Assembly: GCA_038373885.1 (NCBI GenBank)
Contig: JAWZYV010014440.1
Span: forward strand, 124,001-188,000
Direction of reading: 5' to 3'
Origin: Cheiracanthium punctorium
Taxonomy: Eukaryota; Arthropoda; Arachnida; Araneae; Cheiracanthiidae
Length of the DNA: 64,000 nucleotides
This document shows, piece after piece, positions 55,868 through 64,000 of this stretch. How positions within the stretch are numbered: position 1 is the first letter of the stretch; each line of letters starts with the position of its first letter. Position numbers and translations under genes: made by a program. The notes under the pieces are model-generated. The model made no database searches and was not told where the DNA came from. It saw only the letters and a list, made by a program, of their open reading frames with translations.

Positions 55868-57662
55868 ACTGAGCTCACGTCATATTGATGCGGAGATCTA
55901 AAAGGAGTACCCGCCAATTTAGAGTTAGGAAGAGCCATTGATAAACATATGCTAAGATGAATTCCTGAATGTTGAATATGCTAAGCTGAATTCTTGATCC
56001 AGTTTTCCAGGCTATCAGCTACCAAGATGCTTCAATATGCAATGGTGTTACTCGCCCTTAGAACAACATATAATAAAAAATTTTATTCTGCTTGGACAAA
56101 TAATAAACTAGTTTTTCCAGAAAAAGCCAGTCTTTTTCAGATGTTCTGAAGCATTACCGCTTAAATTAATAAAGAATTTAGAGGTTGTATTACGAATTAA
56201 CAGAAACGGAAACCAGCACATTAGTACTAATGGAAATATGCTTATATGATTAATGCTTAAACAGGCTCTTATCCCTTGTTTAAGCAAAAGTGTCCCCGTG
56301 ATTACTTTATATGACTATTCACCATAGAAAGAAAATTAAATAATTACGAGCAAATAAAGTATGCTCAACTGTTCGAATTTTAATATATTTAAGAGTTGAT
56401 TATGATGTCCAATTATTACATCTAGAAGTTTTGTAGGCAGATTAAACACATGCAGAATCGTAAAATATTTTTGATCGGACAATATTGCGAAATTCCACGG
56501 GTGCCAACATGCACGGAATATTCAAAACCACATTTTTTGATCAGTCATGCTTAATTTGTACATGGGAAGAATGATCAATCGTTGTGAATTTAAATAAACA
56601 GAATTTCAGTTATGAAGTAGCCATTTATTCATCCATTATTTTAATTTAGGGACTTAACAGAAATTTAGAAATTTTTTTCTTCAATTTAATTTAGTAACTA
56701 TTGCGATGAACAACACTAGGTGGATTAATGAACTCTAAATCCATCAGTGCTAGCATATTCTTCTAAATTCTCAAAAAAAGCTGCTTAGATAAATTAAATT
56801 TCACTGTTTGTTGGCAACTTAAAATCGTTTAATTTTAAACTCTTAAGAATCATACAACGCTTCCATAAGATCTCGTTCAACACACTTAACATGGGAAAGG
56901 AAATTTGAATGTATATTTATTTCAAGAGAACGATTTTCTACATTCGTAAGTTTTACTTACATGCGATTTCTTATAAAATTCTTTGAGAATATTCTTCGAA
57001 AGTATTCATGATGGAGAATTTGAAAAGGAGACACTTGCTGATATAAGAAGTAAGTTCTGAAGGCTGTTCCTTACTCCCTAGTAAAATAAAATATTCTTAA
57101 ATAATGGGTTCAGGTTGCTTTGAGTGTGAAGTAGAATTTGAAAGATTTCAAGATTACTTAAAGTGTAAGAGAGGAACTTGTAGTGAATTTTACTGTCTTC
57201 TATAAAATAAATGTTATATTTGTGTGTTTCACTTGGAGGTCTAGATTTAAAATATAAGAAAATCTTCAAATTAAAATTTTCAACTACAGTTATTTAGTAT
57301 ATTTTCCATATCAATATTAATAGAATAAAAAAAAAGCATTACACATTTTTCAGAATATACATAGCAAGAAATGAAGATACGGTTTCGAGAATCAACAAAT
57401 TTGTAGCATGTACAGGTTTGACTGCTTCCTGAAAAGATAGTGATTATAGTGGCTTTTGAAATTTCCAATTAAAATTTCAAAGTTTAAAATCTGACTCTGA
57501 GTAAGTGGCTAAAAAATTTGCGAATAGTCAGCAAAACTGTATGGCGTTAAATCAATCCGTTTCGGTTTGGAAAAGATTGATAGGTCAATGCAAAACAGCG
57601 TGTGAATACAGAAATAGATTAGAAAAACTAGAAATGGGTAAAATTCTGTTATTTCTACAAAA
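55868..57662. other. AT-rich non-coding stretch
   Basis: A direct repeat of ATGCTAAG(A/C)TGAATTC lies at about 55949 and 55978. No gene recognised; frames at 57078-57468 have no known motif. Confidence 0.5.
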
Positions 57663-57670
57663 TCGTGCTG

Positions 57671-57896
57671 CAGTGGCGGATTATTGCAAGTTTGTCGGGG
57701 GGGGGCGGTTAGTTTGTCGGTGGGGGCGGTTAGTTTGTCGGTGGGGGCGGTTAGTTTGTCGGTGGGGGCGGTTAGTTAGAAGATTGACATATACATCCAT
57801 GTTATGGAAGTAAAATAAGATCTTTTATATTAATTTCTTTCTTCTCGGGGGCGGGGCGGTCGCCTTCTCCGACCCCCCCCCTTTAATCCGCCCTTG
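57671..57896. mobile_element. hAT-type MITE with perfect 8-bp TSD and G-rich minisatellite
   Basis: It starts CAGTGGCGGATTATTGC and ends CTTTAATCCGCCCTTG. TCGTGCTG is repeated exactly at 57663-57670 and 57897-57904. Inside, four G-rich units (57691-57775) are followed by an AT-rich centre and C-rich tracts. The 102-codon frame across it (57505-57813) owes its GRLVCRW repeats to the minisatellite. Confidence 0.9.
57691..57775 (+). repeat. 21-bp G-rich minisatellite, four units
   Basis: The unit TTTGTCGGTGGGGGCGGTTAG is repeated; the first unit is 22 bp with a longer G-run. Each unit offers GG and GGGGG runs, so the G-rich strand could form quadruplex structures (inference). Confidence 0.93.
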
Positions 57897-57904
57897 TCGT
57901 GCTG

Positions 57905-58196
57905 TTTGGGGGGAAATATTGGCGGATATATATTCGATGGATTAATATGAAAGAAGGGTATTTATCGCCATGCGTTTACTTTTTACGAAAGAAATGAACA
58001 TCTGCTGCAACTTTATGCTATCTAGGATCATTAGCGAGACTAATTTTACTCGCATTTATTGGTGATGGGGTGCATTTCTTTCATAAAATACTGACTTAGG
58101 TGATGATTTTCGGCTCCTCCTCAACCACTGAGTGGTTTGATTGAGTAAGAGTTGCCAACATAGGTGTTTTGTCACAAAACTTTCTGACTTTTCATC
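57905..58196. other. Non-coding stretch
   Basis: No feature I can support. Confidence 0.4.
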
Positions 58197-58413
58197 TTTT
58201 TTTCCAACGGGCGGGCACTTGCTCATCAAGCATTTTGCAGCCACTAGGGCTCGAATTACTGGCCACCCTATTATAAGGGCACCTAGTGGAGGGCCAGCGT
58301 TTCCCCCCTATGAAGGGACGGAAAAGTAAACATCCAAGCCCAAGCCAGGATACGAACACAGACAGCAGGTGTGATAGAATGGTTCTTTAGCCACTACACC
58401 ACTTAGGTGGCAC
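58197..58413 (-). mobile_element. tRNA-derived SINE, older copy
   Basis: On the minus strand it follows the 1618-1832 SINE: GTGGTGTAGTGGCTAAAGAA, ACCATTCTATCACACC, a B-box changed to TGTTCGTATCC, CGTCCCTTCATAGGGGGG, then CACTAGGTGCCC and an A-run at its 3' end. The B-box substitutions and absence of a clear TSD indicate greater age. Confidence 0.88.
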
Positions 58414-58429
58414 TCATCGTTGTATTCAG

Positions 58430-59230
58430 TGAATACATGTATTACTGTAAGATCAGCGATATTTTTAGTTGTTTTTCTGTTTGATGTAGAGACTTTTCGC
58501 ATATAGATGGTGTATTTGTAAAAATTAACTCCCTGTTGCGAAAAATTTAAGAAATAAATATTCAGATATTTATCAGCGAAATACTTTAAAGGACACGACA
58601 TAAGACAATGTATGAAATTGAAAATATCAAGCGAAGACCATCAAGAATTTTAAATGTGTTCACAACAATAACAATCTGCGACCTAAATTATTATCGCTGT
58701 AAAAAGCGTGCTAACAATACACAAAAATTGACGTTACGGATTTTATTAGTCTAAAATCACCCAATGCGGTTACAATTATTTTTTTCACTTGCTATCGAAT
58801 TAACGATAGCAATGGAGCTGATTATATTGCCATTGTGTAACTGGAAGCTATTTATATCATAAATCTTGCTGTTGCAAAATTGTGGTGGTTTCTACTTGAG
58901 ATTGGCAATTCTCTCTCTTCTAATTCGGTAGGAAGTGCCTGGACCCTAGGCGGCCCTCAACTTCCACTCATAGGAGCTATATTATTGGATCAATATGCAT
59001 TAGTAGCTACAGTCCAGGGTACATATATAACAGTTGGGGGGAGATTGGGGGAGCAATTTTATTACTCGATATTGCTTTATAAATTAATTGTTATAAATAA
59101 ATTCTGTTTGGGGCAACTGTAATCCTACTATATAGTTACGCTGGTCCCTGACTTGCTGACTCGATAACAATTCCGGGAAACCATTCTAAGATAGAACATT
59201 TACCACTATTGCTCCAAAAAGGTTAAGCAC
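58430..59230 (+). repeat. Repeat family F, diverged copy
   Basis: In the order of 49790-50430 it shows AAAATTAACT(C/T)CCTGTTG, ACTTTAAAGG, AATTGAAAATATCAAGCGAA, GAATTTTAAATGTGTTCACA, AAAATTGTGGTGGTTTC and ACAATTCCGGGAAACCATTC. No frame is shared. An 80-codon frame at 58880-59122 has no motif. Confidence 0.55.
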
Positions 59231-60298
59231 AAAAATTATTATAACATCTTCCACTGCTTATACGACCCGCTTGAAAATTTTCATAATTATGCAAAAAAAT
59301 AAGGAAAATGATTTGCGCTTCTTTAAAAATCTGAAAATCCACCCAATTTCCAAGCGATTTTTTGCTGTTTTCAGCTCTAGTTTATTTTTGAGAGTAAAAA
59401 TATGGTTCGAATCATTTGGAACATTCAATTAATTATTTGCGTGACAAAATTAGATCCCGAAAATGATAATTACGTTATACTGAAGTCATGGTTATCAGGC
59501 TTTGATGGGAATATTGCGATTTCAATTCATTTAAAATAGTTTTTTCAGATTATCCAGTCTAATCTTTTCACAAATAAAATTATTTACTCTGCACGAAACA
59601 TAAGAGGAGATGTTCCCAGTGCTGCATCGGCATTCCCCATTTATTTCATCTAGGTTTCTTTAATATCACAATTATAAAAATGTCAAGCAAAATATTATTG
59701 TACTAAAACTAAGCGGAAAATACAACATAATTTATTCGCAATTAACCCAGGCTGGGGAAAAAGCGAGAAAGCAAAACCCTATGATTAATTAGACAAACAC
59801 AAAAATTAACGACAGCAAATTCTCATATTAATATACAAAAATGTTATTTAATTTTTCTATAAAAATTGTAATATATATTAAATTTCTCTATTTTATCACA
59901 AAACAGTATGGTCACTCAGGTGTAAAAATGGATGATGAAGGGGGCTTACCTATAATCCAATACAGTGTTATTCAAAATATTATATATGTTCGTGTTTTTT
60001 TGTTTTGTTTTTCACCTTTTCTGCCCATCAAAAAAAAAAAAAAAAGAAAGAAAGAAAATCTTGCGGAAAAAATGGATTTTGCGAACGCCTCCTCATTTTT
60101 TTCCCCATTACTTCAATAGAATCGCCCGGAAGAAAAAAAAGTTCCCAATTTTCCCCATGAGCACTTGACACCCCTCCCCCTTCCCCAAGCAAACTTACAA
60201 AATCCCACAGTGAGACATTTAAAACTACCGTTCTTTAAAAGCTTTAATTTGTGTTCTCTTATCTATAAGATCAGCGAGCGGATTAATGAGCAGCTCCA
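59231..60298. other. AT-rich non-coding stretch
   Basis: No gene recognised. An A/AAAG low-complexity run lies at about 60030-60055, and the 92-codon frame across it is an artefact. Confidence 0.5.
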
Positions 60299-60545
60299 TA
60301 ACTGCTAACTCTTCCAATTGTATTGGGATATTTTCCACCGTAATTATTTAACAGTTTTTTCTTATTTTAAAATTTGGCTAACTGCATTCATTAGTAGCTC
60401 AATAAAAAGTGAAACAAGTTTCTTCGGTTAAATCGGAAGAGAGTTCGCTGTACCATCTCTCTGTCAGCTTCCATTATTTAGAAAGTTCGGTTAAATCGGA
60501 AGAGTTAGTTCGCTGTACCATCTCTCTGTCAGCTTCCATTATTTA
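60299..60545. mobile_element. MITE family C, copy with duplicated right end
   Basis: The left edge CTGCTAACTCTTCCAATTGT and GGGATATTTTCCACCGTAAT, and the right GGTTAAATCGGAAGAG, match family C. The right end is duplicated: a unit of about 62-65 bp starting GGTTAAATCGGAAGAG and containing TTCGCTGTACCATCTCTCTG occurs at 60427 and again at 60489, almost identical. The duplication is recent. Confidence 0.7.
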
Positions 60546-60849
60546 GAAAAAATTATTTTTTTTAAAAAGAAAATCTGAAACGCTTTCAGATTTTAAATAC
60601 GCACTAAAGTGCTATTATTATGAGCGTATCATAATAAATGCGTCTTCCCTATTTTCTTCCCTTATTCCATTAAGTTGGAAAGTGAATCATTATTCAGGAG
60701 TGTGTCGTATTTTTATCCCTTGTTCCATAAAACACATCTTTGGAATCGAAATCTATCTTAAAATTGATACTAAAGCTGTTTTACAATTTCCTCCAAGCAT
60801 ATTCCAACTGTACTTCCCCGTTTTAAATACTATTTGGAATGTGCATTAT

Positions 60850-61024
60850 GAGTGGCGTAGTTAAAGGGAAGGGGATAGTGGGGGGGGGGGGTCACAACCA
60901 CCCAATGAGGAATTTTTTGCCATAAAAAATGTACATTCTTCACTCCCTTATCACACACGTATACATATATGTGAGTTGCAGTAGTCGTATCCCCCTTCAT
61001 GAAAAATTTCTGCCTAAGCCACTG
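60850..61024. mobile_element. hAT MITE (GCGTAGCC family), nested
   Basis: It starts GAGTGGCGTAGTTAAAGGG and ends CTGCCTAAGCCACTG. Flanks TGCATTAT and TGCATCAT are an 8-bp TSD with one change. The core has CACACGTATACATATATGTG as in its sisters. More degraded than the 11442 and 36495 copies. Confidence 0.82.
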
Positions 61025-61680
61025 TGCATCATAATCCACGAGTGTGGCGGGTTTGACTTTCTCGGGTTGATTTCTACTTTAACGCCCCGACTCCCGCCAA
61101 GGTGGCGATAATTAAGCAGATGCAGTTACCACAACGATTTTTTGTATTTATCTGGCAACCTTAATTTAGAATTAAAATAGCGATTTGGAACAACATGTAA
61201 GTACAGCATTGCATTATTTATTTATTTATTTTGGGCTGCCAATTAAAGCAAATTTAATAATAAAAGTCTTAAAATTCCTTAACTGGTAGGTTTATCGTTA
61301 ATTTGTTCAGTTTAGTTTTCATCTAGTTCTTTGGGAGCGTTGAAATTTGTGCATAACTCCTAGAGACCCATGACTGCAAAGCTCGCCAAAGTGCGGCGAT
61401 ATTTCAGGTTGGCGAGAGTGACAGGAATGACCTTTTTCTTGTTTCATAAAATCCATCTTTGGAGTCGAAATCTATCTTAAAATCGCCTTGAAACTGTTCA
61501 CTGTTGCACAATCTTCGCCAAGCATGTTCCAACTATACTTCGCCATCTTAAATACTATTTTTAATGGGCATCATAATCCATGAGAGTGCCGTGTTTGTCT
61601 TTCTTGTTCATAAAACACATATTTGGAATTGAAATCTACATTAAAATCGCCTACTAACACTATTTTACAATCTTCGCCAG

Positions 61681-61845
61681 ACAGTGGCGTAGTCAGAGGC
61701 AGGGGGGCGGTTACGACTACTGCAACTCACATATATGTGTACGTGTGTGTGATAAGGGAGTGAAGAATGTACAATTCGTATGGCAAAAAATGCCGCATGC
61801 GGGGGGGGGGCGGGTCTATTCCATGGGGGAATGGCTACGCCCCTA
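61681..61845. mobile_element. hAT MITE (GCGTAGCC family), nested
   Basis: It starts CAGTGGCGTAGTCAGAGG and ends AATGGCTACGCCCCTA. Flanks TTCGCCAG and TACGCCAG make an 8-bp TSD with one change. The core ATATATGTGTACGTGTGTG and G-runs match the family. It interrupts the HINE word TTCGCCAGGCAT. Confidence 0.8.
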
Positions 61846-62250
61846 TACGCCAGGCATTTTTTAACAATACTTTCCTAGTTTCTAGCCAAGTTCTGAAGAT
61901 ATCGCCAAGCTTGACTCGGTTTTTGAAGTTATTTTTTGTCAGCTAATTTGACGATTAATTATCGAAAAATGTGAACCTTATCCGACTCTCAAGATTTTAA
62001 TTTCTTTCTCCCTCCACCTCTACGTCATTTGGCAAACACATTTGAGAAGATTTTCACCGTGACTGTTTATGTCTACAAAACCTGTCTACAAGTCATGTCC
62101 ACAAAGTTGCGTTGACGAAAACCTGGCACTGAAAGAAATAGCACCCTAGTGCTAAAAAAAAAATCGTAATAGAGAAAATTATAATGATGGGTTTGATAAT
62201 GAATGAATTTTTTTTTTTTTCATGAAATATTTGGACTTATTTTAAGTATA

Positions 62251-62312
62251 AGTTTGTAAGTAAAAATTAGTGGTGGGAAATCTCCAAAAAAAGCGGGAGA
62301 CTTGGCATCTCT
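62251..62312. mobile_element. MITE family C, one end
   Basis: TAAAAATTAGTGGTGGGAAA, TCTCC, then AAGCGGGAGACTTGGCA is the complement of the family C left arm. The partner arm is missing. Confidence 0.5.
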
Positions 62313-63649
62313 GAATTATCATCGTTGTACACAAAATTATCGTTGTAAAAAATTTGCCATCCAAAGAACTGCTTTAAATTAATCTAAAGGATATTAAATT
62401 AAGCCAGGACTATGAAAATATATCTCGTTAGATAAGAATTATAGTTATAGATGATATTGCTGTATCCAGATTCTACTGCATAAGGGAATGTATTTTACCC
62501 TGTGTTTTGCATGTGTATGCAAACTCACAAGGTTAGTTACGACAACACTCTCGTTTTCTGCCATCTCCATCTGTCAACTATCACAGTGCCAACACTACGC
62601 ATCCACTACAATTAATTTTACCAGACTTTCCAAACAGCCGGCTTTCTTGATGATATTCATGGGAAAACTCCAAGATACGGAAGTTACCAACATTAAAATT
62701 TAGTATAAAAATATATTTTTTTTACATTTCTGGTTGCAAGAATTTTCTGATTGTTTTGTAGGTATTTTATGTAAGTATTACTAGTTTAAGTATAGATAAT
62801 GATAAAAACAGTTAATTACAAAATAATTTACTGTCATACATTTCTATATAAGTCATACATATCGCTGGGCAGTTTGTTACATCTTCATACAATAAAAAGT
62901 ACCGCCCTCATAATGGAAGGAGAACATTTTCTCAATATCAGCAATAAATTTTCCGAATTAAATAAAGCAAAAACAGCGCCCTCCTGTGTGGGCTACGAAT
63001 TTTCGAAAAAAATCCTCTTTTACCAACCACCTATCTTTCAAACCTCATATACGTGCGAAATTTCGTATCATTGGCTTAATTTAAAGAAGGTAGAAAAATT
63101 AAAATTTAAGCAATGGATACCAAGAATGTATAGCTGTGTTTTATTGCAGAGGCAGAGCCATATTAAAGCAGGGGAGATATTTAATTTCAGATAAAACCTA
63201 CAACCTGTTGTGTTAACCTTTCAGTCCGAATTTAGATCCAGACATATTTTAAATTAGTTTTATTATAATAAGTTATTAAACTCATGAACTTATATAACGC
63301 ATAACTCATATTAATTTATTAAGCTCATATACATTATGCTTGGGTGACAAACTTGGAAAAAAATACGGAAAACTATTACTTACTTTCTATTTCTGGTGCG
63401 GTAGGCAAAATTACACAAACTCAGGTTGCAAAAGTAAGAAGTTGGTCGTATAGTTGATAAAAAATAAATAAGTTGGTGAGAACCGATATTTGACTCGGCT
63501 GTTTATCGAAATCTCCCGCCCCTAAACCTAAAAAAAAATCTCAGCAATAGCCCTTTTTTGTAGGATTTTAAGCTGATAATTCTAGCTGCATGCGTATATA
63601 TATGACCCCAAAATAAATAAGCTTCTGGGTATTAAACACCTTCCGGCAA
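62313..63649. other. Non-coding stretch, no supported gene
   Basis: The 131-codon frame at 62799-63194 has no recognisable domain. A phrase within it (TGTGTTTTATTGCAGAGGC) also occurs at 25112-25130, so this is probably repeat-derived. Confidence 0.45.
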
Positions 63650-63885
63650 GTGTCAAAGGCGTTCATGACTTCGGTTTTTCTTATTGTCGAGATCATGCTC
63701 TAACTGCCGTAAATATGCATCGATTAATACAAAATTTATGTATGTTATCTTAACGTTTTCTATAGATCTCATGCTGAAACAGATATACATAACGATGTAT
63801 GTACCATTTATAGTTCTTCCACAGGAGCACTTAGAATTCGAGTATATTACGGTCGATGGCCAGTGTAGAGGCATTAATACAGTTT
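63650..63885 (-). repeat. Dispersed repeat family D, minus-strand copy
   Basis: On the minus strand it reads CGACCGTAATATACTCGAAT, CTCCTGTGGAAGAACTATAA, AATCGATGCATATTTACGG and CAGTTAGAGCATG. That is the order of the 16690-17150 copy. The overlapping 73- and 67-codon frames on the two strands are not genes. Confidence 0.55.
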
Positions 63886-64000
63886 GAGCTTAATATAAAA
63901 GTTTTTAGCAACTTATTCATCAGTTAAAACATGGCAATAGCATTTTTAAAAGGGACTTAATTACATTAATGTCGTATACCTCTTTACATACATCGCGAAA

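Larger units (their letters stand above)
60584..62157 (-). mobile_element. Helentron/HINE-like element, copy 2 with two nested MITEs
   Basis: On the minus strand it starts after an A/T run with AGCACTAGGGTGCTATTTC, passes through tandem units, and then a 350-bp insert bounded by CTCTCGCC and CCCCGACTCCCGCC words (about 61077-61430). Further units follow, ending with ATAGCACTTTAGTGCG and the hairpin AATCTGAAAGCGTTTCAGATT. The internal insert sits at the same point as in the 20725-22147 copy. Two hAT MITEs (60850-61024 and 61681-61845) interrupt it and are younger. No protein is encoded. Confidence 0.65.

Noticed and set aside
57505..57813. 102-codon frame with repeated GRLVCRW
   Set aside because: The repeat comes from the 21-bp G-rich minisatellite inside a MITE. 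The frame crosses the MITE boundary.
62799..63194. 131-codon plus-strand frame
   Set aside because: No recognisable domain. Part of it is shared with 25112-25130, which suggests repeat origin. Chance frames of this size are plausible in 64 kb.

Overview
This is a eukaryotic, AT-rich, non-coding genomic window. It reads like intergenic or intronic DNA of an arthropod. The mix of elements (Penelope-like GIY-YIG retroelement, jockey-type LINE, tRNA-derived SINE, many hAT-type MITEs, a P/THAP-type transposon, Helentron-like elements) would suit a chelicerate such as a spider, but that placement is inference. I found no convincing host gene: no long conserved exon, no rRNA and no free-standing tRNA gene. 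Nearly all the short open frames are chance frames or antisense shadows of transposable elements.

Layout. 1-8.8 kb: AT-rich DNA with a hAT MITE, a tRNA-derived SINE with a perfect 13-bp target-site duplication (TSD), a decayed P-element-like transposon (2772-4490) that still shows a THAP zinc-finger start, and a 144-bp palindromic insertion made only of Penelope-type termini. 8.8-18.7 kb: a cluster of foldback MITEs (here family A) plus hAT and other MITEs and a LINE 3' fragment. 18.7-27 kb: a Helentron/HINE-like element (20725-22147), a hAT MITE and hairpins. 27.1-30.7 kb: a well-preserved 5'-truncated jockey-type LINE with intact reverse transcriptase and a 14-bp TSD, and a 1.2-kb hAT element inside a HINE fragment. 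33.5-34.4 kb: the GC-rich tail of another LINE ending in TCAG repeats. 35.1-37.8 kb: a 2.66-kb hAT-type element that has grown a 302-bp satellite inside itself. 40.8-42.0 kb: a Penelope-like retroelement with a GIY-YIG endonuclease, flanked by inverted terminal repeats that each carry a hammerhead-ribozyme-like core. 43-46 kb: remnants and MITEs. 49-55 kb: a tandem repeat family invaded by two MITEs, one of which was invaded by a P-like element, next to a broken LINE. 55-64 kb: more MITEs, a second SINE, a G-rich minisatellite inside a hAT MITE, and a second HINE-like element (60584-62157) with two hAT MITEs nested in it.

The only coding potential I can support is transposon-encoded: LINE reverse transcriptases (one intact, one broken), a Penelope GIY-YIG endonuclease fragment, and a THAP-domain remnant. 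The most informative structures are the nested insertions with exact TSDs, which give a relative order of events, and the Penelope insertions, where one copy has been reduced to a pure hairpin of its termini. Family letters A, C, D, E, F and G are labels made up here for repeats I could match within this window.
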